Part shown: positions 10,173 through 22,085 of the stretch, in pieces
How positions within the stretch are numbered: the first letter of the stretch is position 1
How the letters are laid out: each line of letters opens with the position of its first letter
From: Petaurus breviceps papuanus
Lineage: Eukaryota > Chordata > Mammalia > Diprotodontia > Petauridae
Direction of reading: 5' to 3'
Assembly (NCBI GenBank): GCA_028583685.1
Contig: JAMXIF010000032.1
Coordinates: 9,742,030 to 9,806,029 of the forward strand
Length of the DNA stretch: 64,000 nt
Made by a program: the position numbers and the translations under genes
Notes under the pieces: generated by a model
Seen by the model: the letters and a program-made list of their open reading frames with translations, nothing else
Databases searched by the model: none
Told to the model about the DNA's origin: nothing

Positions 10173-10974
10173 AATCTTTACTTATAATAAATTACACTTT
10201 ACCATCTGATCACTGACTTCAATCATATAAAAAGATTAGAGGAGTAGAAAGAATTGTATAGGGAAAATTATATTAGCACTTGAGCTTGCAGATTGTAAAT
10301 AGTAACTTTCTACTATTAACAAAAAATAAGTTTACCCTTTATATTTTGCAGCAGTTGACTTTAAACTAGTTTTGTGTTTAATTCAATTTTGTGAAATACT
10401 AAAATTGATTGATCAGAAATGTCTGTGCTTGAGAAGAACATAACCTAATTCTAATTTACTTTCTTTAACCAATTAACATTTTGAGTAATGTCAAGAAAAC
10501 TCACTTAGAACAAAGGTGATGTCAAGATGAGGTCTTATGAAAATAATACTTCTGGTGATTAGTGTAAATCAGCAAATGCTTGTTTATACTGAAGACAGTC
10601 CAGAAAATCCAAAATTAAGTACAAATCCTATAAGTAACTATTTCTCATTTGTATGCAAAGGTCCTTAATCTTGAACAACAATGTAGTTTTGACTTCTCTC
10701 AGAAAATTACAAAGATAAGTAATAGACACTTTAAATTATGACTTTATGCCTCTTTTGTAAGGACAGTTGCAGTAATCAGTAATGTCTTTGTTCTGCCAGA
10801 TGCTTTTCATGTTTAAGTTGTATATAAATTTCTGGATTTCTTATCTTTTTACCATTGGTCATTATATATTTCTGTTAAACACAATGCATTTTCCCTTAAG
10901 AAAAGTAAAGTGAGATGCAGGTATGAATGAATACATACTACATGTTTATATGATTACAAAGGATAGCACAGAGC
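10173..10974. other. AT-rich intronic sequence
   Basis: No recognised repeat or coding signal. Confidence 0.55.
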
Positions 10975-11118
10975 AGTAAAAGCCAATAGCACTGAATTTG
11001 GAGTCAGGGAACCTGTTTGAGTCTTGACTTTATTTAACTTCTAGGACTATGGGCCAGTCATATGACCTTTCTAGCCCAACTTCCTCCTCTATGAAGTGAG
11101 GGGGATTGGATTATAGCA
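10975..11118 (+). mobile_element. MIR SINE, sense
   Basis: 'tttggagtcagggaacctgtttgagtc', 'gggccagtcatatgacc', 'cttcctcctctatgaagtg' follow the MIR order, with heavy divergence. Confidence 0.7.
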
Positions 11119-11294
11119 AGTGTTCTTAACCTGGAATCTGAAAAAAAAAAAAACCCACAACATTTTGATAACTTATTTGGTTTCCTTTGTAATCCTGTAT
11201 ATTTTACATATTATGCATTTAAAAGCATTCTAAGAAGAGATCCACAGCCTTCCCTAGACTGCCCAAGGGGTCTGTGTCACAGAACCTCTGGAAT
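11119..11294. mobile_element. MITE-like DNA transposon remnant
   Basis: Left end 'agtgttcttaacc' and right end (reverse complement) 'cagaggttctgtg' are diverged inverted termini of a CAGxGGTTCTTAACC type. The interior carries the recurrent 'ttggtttcctttgtaatcctgtatatttta' and 'agagatccacagccttccctagactgcc' segments seen in a mammalian hAT-type non-autonomous family. No clear duplication is seen. Confidence 0.6.
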
Positions 11295-11329
11295 CGATCA
11301 TCATGAGTGTCTCTTTATGACCCCATAAG

Positions 11330-12182
11330 ACCTCTCAAAATCTGGACTCATTTTTCCTCTCAACCTTCGTTTCTGTCGAAGGCATCACTTTTCTTTCAGA
11401 CTCCTAGATTTGTAACCTCAGCATTATCCTCACTCTCCTTTACCCCACATATCGAATCAGTTGCCAAATCTTGCCATTTCTGACCCCAAACATCTTTAAA
11501 TTCACGCAGCTACAATCTTAGTTTAAATACTTATCACTTTCTGTCTAGATTATTGCAAGCCTCCTAATTGACCTCCTTAACTTATCTCTCACCATTCCAG
11601 TCTATTCTTTATGCTGCTGCCAAAGTGATTTGATTCAAGCACAGACCTGATCATATAACTCCCCTATTCAGTCAGTTCCAGTAACTTCCTCCTTCCCCTA
11701 GAATCAATTTAGCTTTTAAAACCTTATACAACCTGGTTTCAATGATATGCCTCATTGGGCATCATTCCCACTGCTCTACTCTTTATTACATATAGCATTC
11801 AATCTCTCTCCTTCCATCTCTCTACCTTTGCACTAGATATCCCTTATGTATGGAATGTGTTCCCTCCTTTACTTTGCCTTATAGAATTGCTTTCTTTTTT
11901 CAAGATGTAGTTCAAACACCATCTCCTGCATAATGCCTTTTTTTCTGATTACCCGGATTGTTAGTCCCTTACCTCCCAAACTCTCTTGTATTTAACTTGT
12001 ATTGTGTTTATTTGTTATAATTATCTTTTTATTTATGCTGTATATATGTACTTGTCATCTCCCCCATTAGAGTGAAGCTCCTTAAGACTAGGAATTGTTA
12101 TATTGTTTGCATTTGTATTGCAAGTACCTAGCACAGTGATGGATACATAGTAGATACTTAATAAATGCTGGTTGACAACTTA
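11330..12182 (+). mobile_element. L2 LINE 3' part, sense
   Basis: Sense L2: 'gtctagattattgcaagcctcctaa', 'gctgctgccaaagtgattt', 'gacctgatcatataactcccct', 'gtacttgtcatctcccccattagagtg', and the terminus 'acatagtagatacttaataaatgctgg'. About 850 bp of ORF end plus 3'UTR, with many stops. Confidence 0.88.
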
Positions 12183-12202
12183 TTGATGTTTAGTGAGCTC
12201 AG

Positions 12203-12698
12203 TGTTGTAGAAATGTTTGGGATAAGGAACCCCATCCAAAATTTAATCAAGAACACAGACATTTTTCAGAATAAGAACAGGAATTTATTCTCTTCCCCCA
12301 GGAGAAGAGGGCGGTCCTCCCCATGACTGACCATGAGGAGGAGGCGCAATGTGGGCTGAACAGAGTTTTTAAACCCTAATGCAGTCAAGCCCCCTTTCCC
12401 CAACTGTCCCTTCTCCCATTGGCTGAGAGGCAGACTCAAGTCTCAGGTGCGAAAATCTTCCCCAATGGCAAGTAACAAGGAAAGCCACCACTATCTCAGT
12501 GGCTGAGAAACGGGCTTACAAAGACAAGGATGCTGATTGACAGCAAGGGAGGGGGAGGAAGAAAGGTTGCCAGGGCTGTCAGAAAGGTGGAGGTCAAAAG
12601 ACTCCTGTAAGGGCTTGCTGCTGATTGACAGCAGCGATGGAAGGGGAAGAGGGAAGTTAACAATCAAAACTGCCTGAGAAGTTTTCACTCCCCAGACA
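12203..12698 (-). mobile_element. Solo-LTR-like fossil (endogenous retrovirus), antisense
   Basis: On the minus strand this GC-richer block begins TGTCTGGGGAGTG and ends TTTCTACAACA. It has two CCAAT-type motifs, a TTTAAA promoter-like box and an AATAAA signal about 70 bp before the end. It is a second LTR family, unlike that at 7397. No internal genes flank it. Boundaries are set by the TG and CA termini, and I could not confirm a target-site duplication. Old and non-coding. Confidence 0.6.
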
Positions 12699-12901
12699 GA
12701 AATAAATTAAATACCTTTTATTTTAAAAAAAAAAAAACATGATCAGCATAGCATTTTAATAATGTTAGCATTTTACTTTTAATTATCAGATGTTTTTCCA
12801 AAGCTTTGTTATGCTTTCATTGTTATAGCAATGCTTTGTCCGAGGACAGTGAGTTTAAAGAGAAGAAAGTGAAGGATCACCAGCTGGTGGGAGATAAGTT
12901 T

Positions 12902-13040
12902 ATTGTTGTGGTTGCTGCTCAGTATATGACCAACTTTTTGTGTTCCTGTTTGGGGTTTTCTTGGCAAAGATAGGGGAGTGGTTTGCCATTTTCTTTTCCA
13001 GCTCCTTTTACAGATGTGCTTGGTCGCTGGCCATTGTACC
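12902..13040 (-). mobile_element. MAR1-type SINE 3' part, antisense
   Basis: 'ggggttttcttggcaaagatagg', 'agtggtttgccattttcttttccagctc' is the reverse complement of the MAR1 3' region. The tRNA-like 5' half is missing. The open frame across it is a by-product of the SINE. Confidence 0.75.
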
Positions 13041-13740
13041 AAATTCAACAGTAAACCAGTTGAAAGAGTAGTTTACTTGAAGATAGATATTTGAATACAG
13101 TCCTTTTTATTGACATGCCTAGCTTTAAGATGAGTCTTTTATTAGAATGTAGCCTCTTCCATTACCAACAATAAAATAAATATGATTATATTGTATTTGA
13201 AATTTAAATGAATGCCTTTGGTGGATCTTAGTGTATAAATTACCTTATATTAAGGGTAGTACACTGACTAATAAAAATGTGTGATGCTTTAAAAAATAGC
13301 CTGAATAGTAGCAGAATTCAGTAGACTCAGTCCAGTAAAACCTTAAATCATAGTTTACTTTTTTTATCTTCTATTCTTATAGCTTTAGTTTAATTTCAGG
13401 AATCATTTTTCTATGCCTTACATTTCTAGACTTGTTTTCTGACTTAAACTTTTTGAATTAGATCTCTTTAACTCCAGAAGATAAAAATCAAACACAGAAT
13501 ATATCATTTGTTTCATATCCATGATGAAGTAGTATATTTTCCCAAATGATCATTTATTACAAGATGAGCATGATTATCCTACAAAAGGAGATCGAAAGTC
13601 ATTAGTAGGCTAATGAATTCAAATCATCATTAGCTTGTTACTGATCTTTAGTGACCATTAATTGATATTGGCAATGCCTTCTGTCTACAATATGTCTCAA
13701 CATCTGTAGCTCAAACTATTGTATGTACATACTAAGCATC
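13041..13740. other. AT-rich intronic sequence
   Basis: No recognised repeat or coding signal. Confidence 0.55.
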
Positions 13741-13950
13741 TTGGAGATAGCTCAGTGGCTCAGTATATAGAACTCTGGGCCTAGAGTTAGGAAAACCTGA
13801 GTTCAAATCCAGCCTAAGACACTAGCTATGTGACCTTGAACAAGTCACTTGACCTCTGTTTGCCTTAATTCAGTAGAGAACAAAATGGCAATTGGTATGC
13901 TGTGGTCCACAGAGTCACAAGAATTGGACAGGACTGAATGAACAACAACT
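13741..13950 (+). mobile_element. MAR1-type SINE, sense
   Basis: 'agatagctcagtggctcagtatata' (A-box region), 'gagttcaaatccagcc' (B box), 'tgtgaccttgaacaagtcactt', and the tail 'ggacaggactgaatgaacaacaac'. Full-length but diverged. Confidence 0.85.
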
Positions 13951-14254
13951 AAATATCTTACAAAATAAGTAGGATTATATAAAATAGTAGTTTAAAATAG
14001 ACTAAGAAGTTTTTTCTACTGCCTGATTAGCCATTTATTTCATAATTTTTCATATCATTTGGGACACTGTGAGTGATTTTATAGATAATTTTTTTGTACT
14101 TTGTTTTCATTAGCAGTTAATGGGAAAATACTGGAATGGTGGAAAATTATGGCATAGGACATAGAAAATTTAAGTTGTAACTTTGCAATTGGAAAATTTT
14201 TTGTGTGTGCCCATAAGATACCATCATTAGTTTTAGCATGAATGAATTTTTAAA

Positions 14255-14348
14255 ATTTATGTGCCAAACCATGTGTTAGGCACTGGAGATCCAAATATGA
14301 TGGTAAGACTGCTCCTTCCCTCAAGGAACTTACTTTTGTGTTGGAGGA
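14255..14348 (-). mobile_element. L2 3' end, antisense
   Basis: 'ccatgtgttaggcactggagatcca', 'ccctcaaggaacttac' matches the reverse-complemented L2 terminus. Confidence 0.7.
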
Positions 14349-15344
14349 GAGAACACTTATAGGGGAGGGAAGGAAGTTTTGGTTTGGGAACATGTACTTT
14401 AATTGTATGGGTAATAAATCAGAAATGACAGAAATAAGTATGACTACATTGTATTAAGCCACTGAATAATAAATCAGACTTCTTAATTATATTGATATTA
14501 ATAACCTATATTAAACCCTTGAATAAGTTTGGACCATTTCTGAGTGAATGTTTTTGTGCTATCACTTTTTCTTTCTTTCTTTTTTTTTTTTTGCATTGAG
14601 TATTAAGTCATAACATCTCTTAGGGTTGTTGAAATCTTTTTATTCCTTAACTGTTTAGCAAGACATATTGCTAAATATCTCATATTGCAGCTATCATCAC
14701 CAACACATTGTATTGCAGTTGTAGTCTGGGAAGAGAGAATTTTAAATTTCTTCTGTAGTTTTCCATTTGGAAATCTGTAGTATCATGTTCTTGTTTTATT
14801 GTCAATAAGATAGTTTTCCCTTCCTTATTTAAATCTTTTATTTAAAGTCAGGCCTTAAAAATGTATGTATAATTGATTTTCCTAAAATTTTTTTGGTGAG
14901 CTGTTTCCAAATTATATCTGAAGGATTTCCAAAGATACTTAAAAACGTTTGTCAGGCATAATTGAACAAATTGGACAGCATGCCAATTACTTTCTGCCAA
15001 AAGAAATGCCAAAAAAAGAGGCTGCTTTTGGAAAGCTTGCTGATGTATGTATAACATTAATCCAAGTCAAAAAGAGACCTTAAAAGGTAGTATTTGTAGT
15101 ATAATTTTCCATGTATACCTAGTGACATTATCTCAAAGATTTACAATTGAAGAATTTTTTTAAACTGAAGACTGCTTTTCTATAGGTTGCTTTTCCAACT
15201 GTATTATTACTATAAAGGAAAAGGGCCAAATTGGATTTATTTGGAAACTAGCCATTTCCTATAAAATGCTAAATAGGATACAGAATTGATTGTTGTCTGC
15301 TAAGAATGTGTGACAGTGTATTTACTTACTCTTTTGTACTTAAG
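14349..15344. other. AT-rich intronic sequence
   Basis: No recognised repeat or coding signal. There is a T-run at 14580-14592. Confidence 0.55.
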
Positions 15345-15553
15345 GAAATGGGTGGTTCAGTGGATATAGCACTGGGCCTGGAAGTTCAGATCCATCTTCA
15401 GACACTTACTTACTAGCTCTGTGACCCAGGGCAAGTCAGTTAACCCTGTTTGCCTCAATTTACTTCCTCTGTAAAATGAGCTGGAGGAGGAAATGGAAAA
15501 CCCCAGAATGGGTGACTAAGAGTTGGGTACACTGAAAATGACTGAACAACCAC
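15345..15553 (+). mobile_element. MAR1-type SINE, sense
   Basis: 'gtggttcagtggatatagcactgggcctgg', 'tctgtgacccagggcaagtcagtt', 'aaaatgagctggaggaggaaatgg', and the tail 'gaaaatgactgaacaacca'. A diverged, nearly full copy. Confidence 0.85.
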
Positions 15554-16129
15554 TTATGGAAATTGCCCCATAGTTAAAAAAGAATTCATAACAAAGGACT
15601 CTTGACCTGTTAAATTAATTCATTCAGTAAATATTAGAGTGTTTTACATATTGCACCTTGCAGGCACTTTTTGAAGGATGTAGAATTTAAGCACGGCTTT
15701 TACTGATCAGTACTATTTCAGGAAACTGGTTAGTGCATAACATGAATTAAGATAAGAATGTACAGGATATATATAATTGACTAGTTAGGTGAAGAAGGTT
15801 TTAATGTAAGGTAGTAGTGGAAAAAATTTAGAAAGGTACTTTTGATTCTAAACCATGGAATGCTTAACCAGGGACTTGGGATATATTATGTGGCCAGTGG
15901 GGAACCATTGAAAGTTTTTGGGCAAGTAAATGATATGATGAAAATACTGTTTTAGGAAGTGTGGCAGTGTTCTACAGATTCTATGTAGGAAAGAAACTGG
16001 AGGAAGGGAGATGAGAGAATATTGCAAAATTCTCACTTTTGTCCTTTTTATGATTGTTGGGATTATTAAATCAGACATGTGTCAAGTGCTTTGAAAATTT
16101 AGAACCAGTATCTAAATAATAGCTATAAG
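15554..16129. other. Intronic sequence, no clear element
   Basis: Nothing recognised with confidence. 15840-15990 has a faint antisense L2 resemblance ('cagggacttggga', 'gggcaagtaaatgatatgatg') that I do not call. Confidence 0.5.
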
Positions 16130-16215
16130 ACATCATTGGAGTCAGAAGACAGACCTGGGTTTTAGTCTCAGTTCCGACACTTCCTACCATGTGCCCCTGA
16201 TCTAGGCACTGAACA
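16130..16215 (+). mobile_element. MIR fragment, sense
   Basis: 'ggagtcagaagacagacctgggt', 'ccgacacttcctaccatgtg' is the 5' half of a MIR-class SINE. Confidence 0.6.
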
Positions 16216-16689
16216 CCTCGGCCCAAACCCTAATTTTGTTGAAAGTGAATAAGTGTCCTTAGACTACCTCTCTCACAAAAATACATTTGTCTTTTAAGGA
16301 AATGTTTCCTGAATCTTAAAGCAAAATGTGAAGTTATTATATTATGGTTGGGTTGTTGGGAAAACATGTTTTAAAATTTGTTAATGTGATTGGTGTTTTT
16401 ATTAAATTCATAGGAATGGTAAAAATCTTATAAAGATGTAGAATTTGTAAGTTTCCTTCCATTTTGGGATAATTCCTGTGGAAGAGCAAATTATAAAATG
16501 TTTGAAGTATTAATCTCTTTTCTGCTCCAGTTTGATTTTCCTTTCTAATGTATTTTTGACTCATTCCACCAGCCACAAGATGGTGCTGTCATGCTAATAA
16601 AAATAAGATAATGTTCTGACTCCAGTAAAAACTTTTTATCTCAAAGCATATCCATATCTATACATCATTCTTGGTGATGTATAGTTAAT

Positions 16690-16858
16690 AGAATCATGAC
16701 CTAACAATCGAAAGAGCGCCTCAGGGTTAATCTAGTCCAACACCTTTCTTTTACAGATATGGAAACTTGGGCAGGTGCCCAAGGTCTGAGAATAAGGATT
16801 CAAACTCAGATCCTCTGACTCCACATTCAGTGCTATTTCTATTATACCACCTATCTTT
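16690..16858 (-). mobile_element. MIR-like SINE, antisense
   Basis: 'aatctagtccaacacctttc', 'ttttacagatatggaaactt', 'ggattcaaactcagatcctctgactcc', and 'ttataccacctat' at the tRNA-like 5' end. Same family as the element split at 9580-9975. Confidence 0.72.
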
Positions 16859-17674
16859 TAATATTTTGAGTATCTAGTCCACTAATCCTTCTCTCAAAGA
16901 CCATATAATATACATATAAGCTTTTTTGATTCTCAGTAGTCTTTTTAAAAGGTAGACATAGGAGACAAGGAAACAGAAGTTCAGATAATTTAATTCTATT
17001 GCTGGCTCTCCAGGTACTTTTTTTTGCTATATTATTATAAATCTAACCTGAAGTTAACAGGATTCAGATCATCATATTTTTGTAACCTCAGTAATCATGT
17101 TGATTTAACATGTTTGGCTCTTGTGAGTCATATTTGATACCTCTAGATTGTGACATTTCATGGAAGGGCAAACTAGACAATACTATAAGATATTGATGTA
17201 AGAAGCAAAACTCTTGCTGATCTAGAACTCATAAAGACTGACAGTAAAGTTTTGGTTAACATTACCCACTTGTTTTCCACACTTTGGCATTTTGCATAAG
17301 TGACATTTTTAATAGGAAACAGTTTTATGATTTTTTTGATATTATACCAAACTTGTATACAGTCTGCTTAGTTTATCTATGTGGAAGTCAGGAGAGTTTC
17401 CATCATGCAGAGATTGTTTACACACACATGCACGCATGTGTGCTCATCACATATTTAATGATTTTTCTTTTTTTTATATTTACGTCACTTCCTAGTTTTC
17501 CTTCCCCTTTCCCCCAATAAAACCTCTCTTGGAATAAAGAAGTATATTTAAGGAAAACTAGCACATTGGAGATATATGACAATTTATGTTTCATTCTGCA
17601 CCTAGAGACCACTTCCTCTTTGCCAAGAGGAGGGGGGGTTATGGTTATGTTTAATCATCAGTGATCTAGTCATG
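16859..17674. other. AT-rich intronic sequence
   Basis: No recognised repeat. There is a CA-rich patch near 17420-17438. Confidence 0.5.
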
Positions 17675-17915
17675 AAGAACAGCTAGGTGGCACAGTGGAT
17701 AGAGCACTGGGCCTAGAGTCAGGAAGACCTGAATTCAAATTCAACCTTAGACACTCACTATAGTGACCCTGGGCAAATCACCTAACCTCTGCTTTAATTT
17801 ACTGGAGAAGGAAATGGCAAACCAGTCTGGTTTCTTTGCCAAGAAAACTCCGTGGACAGTGTGATCCACTGGGTGGCAAAGAGCTGGACAGAATTGAATG
17901 AGTGAACAACAATAA
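17675..17915 (+). mobile_element. MAR1-type SINE, sense
   Basis: 'acagctaggtggcacagtgg', 'gggcctagagtcaggaagacc', 'ctctgctttaatttactggagaaggaaatggcaaaccag', 'gagctggacagaattgaatg'. A well-preserved full-length copy. Confidence 0.92.
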
Positions 17916-17929
17916 TCTTATGTGTGGTT

Positions 17930-19275
17930 GTGCATTGCATTGATCAGAATTCTGTCTTTTGATGTTACATTATTATAGTCATTATATTGATTATTTTCTT
18001 GATTTTGCTGTCCTCTGAATCAGCTTTCCCATATTTCTCTGAAGTCCTTAGTTTGCCAATTCTTCTTTTTACAATGCAGTAACAATCCGCTATATTCCTA
18101 TACCATGATTTATTCAGCTACTCCATAGTTAATGGGTATCTCTTTTGTTCTCAGATTTTTTTTTTTGGCCTCCATGAAAAGAGGTGCTATAATTGTTTTT
18201 GTTTATGTGGGCCCTTTACCTCTTCTCTTAGACCTCCTTAAAATGTATGCCTGGAAGTGATATTGCTTCCACAAAGGGAGATGTATGATGTAGTCATTTT
18301 TCTAGTGTATTTCCGAAGTGTTTTCTAGAAGAGGGGGAATAATTCACAGCTCCACCAACAGTGCATTAATCTGCCTGTCTTTTTATTTTCTTCTCTTAAT
18401 AGTATTTTTTCCCAATTACATGTAAAGACAGTTTTCAACATTCATTTTTGTAAGATTTTGAGTTCCACATTTTTTCTCCATCCCCCTTCCCCAAGACAGC
18501 AGGCAGTCTGAGGTAGGTTATACATGTACAATCATGTTAAACATAAACCATGGAAAAGGAAAAAAAGAAAGTGAAAATAGCATACTTTGATCTGTGTTCA
18601 GACTCCATAGTTCTTTCTCTGGATGTGGATAGCATTTTCCATCATGAGACTTAGACCATTTTTTCATAAATGACTTTAGATAGCTTTAATTTCTTCTTCT
18701 GAAAACTGCCTGTTCATATCCTCTGATCGTTGGTCGATTGGAGAATGACTTGTACTCCTCTAAATTTTACTTAGCTCTCTCTATATTTGAAAAAATGAGG
18801 CCTTTATCAGAAACACTGCCTGTAAAAATTTTCCTAGGTTTCTGCTTTCCTTCCAGTTTTAGTTGCATTAGTTTTGTTTGTGCAAAAACCTTTTAATTTA
18901 ATGTAATTAAAATCATCTGTTTTCCATTTCTTAATGTTCTCTGTCTCTTGTTTGGTCATAAATTCTTCTGTTCTCCATAGATCTGACAGGTAAACTATTC
19001 CTTGCTCTCCTGATTTGCTTATAGTATCACCCTTTATGTCTAAATCATGTACCTATTTTGATTTTATCTTGGTATAGAGTTTGAAACCTCCCAGTCTTCT
19101 CACAGCCCATCCAACCTTTACTCTTTTTGTTACCTTTGCCCCTGATGGGTGTGAAGCAAAACCTCAGTTGTTTTAATTGGCATATTTCTTGTTATTAGTG
19201 ATTTCCAGCATTATTTCATGTTGTTATTGATTGCATTTCTTCTTTTAAAGAATAGCTATTTATAATCTTCCAGTT
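17930..19275 (-). mobile_element. Older L1 (ORF2 3' region), split by a younger L1
   Basis: The antisense L1 occupies 17930-18385 and 19088-19275. The left part ends '...aattcacagctccaccaacagtgcattaatctgcctgtc'. The right part resumes with 'ttgttacctttgcccctgatgggtgtgaagcaaaacctcagttgttttaatt', which is the adjoining segment of L1 ORF2. The two halves were therefore contiguous before the insertion at 18386-19087. A 7-bp tcttctc at both edges fits the target-site duplication. Confidence 0.78.
18386..19087 (-). mobile_element. Younger L1 inserted in L1, internally deleted
   Basis: Antisense L1 with its 3' terminus at the left ('ttcccaattacatgtaaagacagttttcaacattcatttttg') and the 3'UTR ('ctggatgtggatagcattttccatcatgag'). 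It then jumps directly to ORF2 about 500 bp further 5' ('tttcttcttctgaaaactgcctgttcat', 'aaatgaggcctttatcagaaacactg', 'tagatctgacaggtaaactattcc'). It is better preserved than the L1 around it. Confidence 0.8.
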
Positions 19276-19289
19276 AGGGAATTACCTCT

Positions 19290-20722
19290 TGTTCTTATAT
19301 GTTTGTATTGATTCTTTGTTTCATATTATGTCACTCATATCTACCTGCACAAGCAATCTCATTCCATCCTGTCTCCTCCAACAGATTGCTTTCTGTCATT
19401 CTCACTCTATTACTTATGCCTACAAACGTATCCATGATCTCCTTCATTCTGAAAAAACCCTCATTTAATACTTCCATCCCCAGTAACTATCATCCTATAT
19501 CTCTTTTGCCCTCTCTGGCTAAATTTCTACAGTGGATATCCTCACTGTCTCCCCTCAGCCTCTTATAATCTGGCTTTCAAACTCCTCATTCCAACAGAAC
19601 TGCTCTCTGGTAACAAAGTTAGCAGTCATCTTAGTTGCCAAATTCAGTAACCTTTTCTCAGTACTCCTTCTCCTTGACTTTTTTACAGCCTTTGACACCA
19701 TTGATCACCCTCTTTTCTTTAGAAGTTTTCAGGACACACTCCCTCCTGGTTCTCCTGTCTGTGTTTCTCCCCCCTTTCCTTTTCTGGATCCTCATCCAAA
19801 TCATACCCTCTAATTGTAGGTATCCCACAAGGCTCTGTCCTGGGACCTCTTCTCTTCACCTGTGCTGCTTCTCTGATTCTCATCAGCTCCCATTAATTCA
19901 GTTATCATCTCTGCATTGATGATTCTCAAACCATATTTGTCCTGCCCTAGCCTCTCTGCTGATCTTCAGTCTTGCATTTCCAGTTGCCTTTGTCAAACTG
20001 GATGTCCAGTAGACACCATAACTCAGTGTGTCCAAAATGGAATTCATTCTTCCCCCTGTAAGCTCTCCATTGCCTCTTAATGATTGTAGAGGGCAGTATG
20101 ACCACCTTGGTTTTTCAGGCTGGAAACTTAGAAGTCACAGTGGATGCCTCACTATCACTCACTTTCCATATCTAATCTCTTGACCAAAGCCTGTCAATTT
20201 TGCAATATCTCTTTGTAACATTGCTCCTTAACTGAATAAACTCCTGTGGCTCCTCAAGATCAAACACACAATCCTCTGGTTTGCAAAGCTCTTCATAATC
20301 TAGCTCCTCCTGCTTCCCCTGTCTTATTACACTTTCCTCCCCGATATGTACTCTTTGATCCAGTAACACTGGCCTCCTGGCTGTTCCAGTTCTCGGCTCC
20401 CAGCTTTTTCTGTGGTTATCCCCGTACACCTGGAATGTTCTCTTCATCTCTGCCTACTGACTTCCTGTAAGTCCTGACTAAAATTCCATCTTCAACAGGA
20501 AAACTCTCCCAGTGCCTTTTATTTCTAGTGCCTTTCCTCTTTTTTTCCCCTTTTTTATCCTATATCCTGGATGTAACTTGTTTATATATATTTATTTGCT
20601 TGTCGTCTCCCCCATTAGACTGGCAGCTGCTTGAAAGGCACTCTCTTTTGCCTGTCTGTATCCCCTGTGTTCAGCATGGTGCCTGGCACATAGTAGGTAC
20701 TTGATAAATATTTATAGACTGA
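19290..20722 (+). mobile_element. L2 LINE with reverse-transcriptase remnants, sense
   Basis: About 1.4 kb of L2. Translated pieces show RT motifs spread over frames: YHPISLLPSLAKF (RT start region), LLLDFFTAFDTIDHPL (RT motif with the L2/CR1-type AFDT.DH core) and, further on, the [10 protein letters not shown] segment at about 19820-19850. The 3' end is typical: 'gtcgtctcccccattagactgg', 'gcacatagtaggtacttgataaatattt'. Frames are shifted and stopped, so it is inactive. The 89-94-codon open frames here belong to it. Confidence 0.93.
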
Positions 20723-21326
20723 GTACCTGAAGTGTGTTTCAGATATTAAAACCTTGGATGATCAAACTTATGTTTCCCTTTCTTATCTCTTTCTACAAAT
20801 TACTACATTATACTTCTAAACAGAAAAACTTGAAAATTAAGATATAAAGTGATATTCTCATTTAAATAAATATTACTTGGGGAAAAATAAAGTGATATTC
20901 TCTCCAATTGGTTATAAACATGTAATTAGTTCTCATTTATTTATGATGGGGCAGTGTAATGGAAATGTGGGGAATTACCTGTGAATTTCATTTATGTCAG
21001 CCACTTTATGAATACCCAATATACAAAAATCTCAGTCACCCAAAAAGCTACCATGGGGTGTATTTACTTTACAAAGAGAATCTTTAATTTACAAAAGGAT
21101 TCTCTATAAAATCTCATTAAATAACAGGTTCCCTCCAGTACATTTGCCAAATGATTGACTTTTCAAAATTTCAATTTACTTTGTTTTTCAGGATTTCCTG
21201 TTTTATGTAAAGTGAGGGAAACTTGTCTTTTTCATCTCTTCCATTACATTTTTGATAAGTGCTACTACAGGAAGTAAAAATTACTGATTTTAGTTTTATC
21301 TCCTTTCCCTTTCCATGGCCACTTAG
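20723..21326. other. AT-rich intronic sequence
   Basis: No recognised repeat. It contains a pyrimidine-rich tract (21289-21318) that serves as the possible acceptor of the segment listed next. Confidence 0.5.
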
Positions 21327-21476
21327 TGGTGGATGTGCTAATGAGCAATAAAGTAGCCAAGATGTTGGCAGAAAGTGGTAGAAGGACGAAAACAAAATGG
21401 ATAATCCAGAGACTGAATGTTCATCCCCTGAACAGTCAGCAGCTGACTTAATGCAAAACTGGATAGAAATAGGCAG
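21327..21476 (+). other. Exon-like segment (hypothetical alternative PARN exon)
   Basis: The 150 nt lie between a pyrimidine-rich acceptor (tctcctttccctttccatgg ... cacttag) and the donor GGCAG|gtaact. Spliced after the 4038 exon, it continues the PARN frame for 40 codons starting VDVLMSNKVAKMLAESG and including RRTKTKWIIQR, then stops at 21449-21451, 25 nt before the donor. That would replace the last RRM strand and C-terminus. A different frame starts with a good ATG context at 21397 (MDNPETECSSPEQSADLM). I recognise neither peptide. The splice signals are what I see. Any use is inference and chance is a fair explanation. Confidence 0.25.
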
Positions 21477-22085
21477 GTAACTTTTCTGTTTTTCCATTCA
21501 AACTTTGGCTAGAAATTTCATGGATGAATTATGATATATAATTTGAAAGTGATATGCAAATGAGTTGTTATTGTTATTTATTATTATAAGGAAGGTATGA
21601 AAGAAAATTAGAAAATCAGTCCAGTTCATATTCTTGTAGGGAAAGACCTTGAAAATTTTAAGTATTTTGCCCCCTACCTACTAGAATTTCATTAAATTAA
21701 TTTATAAATATGTAACTGATGCAGCCAGATTAATTAGTTTAGGTTGATGTCTACATTGCACAACCAGGTGTGTTTTTATTGCCCCTTTAAGAAGAGGAAA
21801 CCTGTAAACCACCATTCAGAGAGAGTGAGTGAGTGAGTGTGTGTGTGATACAAATTTGGGCCTCTCCCAGAGAGTTGAAGGAGAGGAGAAAAGGGATTTC
21901 AGCTTTTTAAATTTGAGCTGTCCCCAAAGTTTTGCTTTTAGAACCTCCTGGACTCTGTCATGTGTTGATTTCTTGAATCTATTACAAGAGTGCAAACCAC
22001 CTGTAATTCATTTACCTATGACCACTGCTGTCAAAAGGGGGTTGGGTTGGTACATCATCCACTAAAGGGTCCCAGGTGCACCAAC
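21477..22085. other. Intronic sequence, no clear element
   Basis: No recognised repeat except a short GTGA/GTGT run at 21823-21848. The 78-codon frame at 21829-22065 has no recognisable domain. Confidence 0.5.

Noticed and set aside
13741-13950. tRNA-like heads of SINEs considered as tRNA genes
   Set aside because: They keep A- and B-box traces but cannot fold a full cloverleaf, and each continues into a SINE body.
19299-19919. Overlapping frames that look protein-coding
   Set aside because: They are pieces of an L2 reverse transcriptase, frameshifted and stopped, not a host gene.
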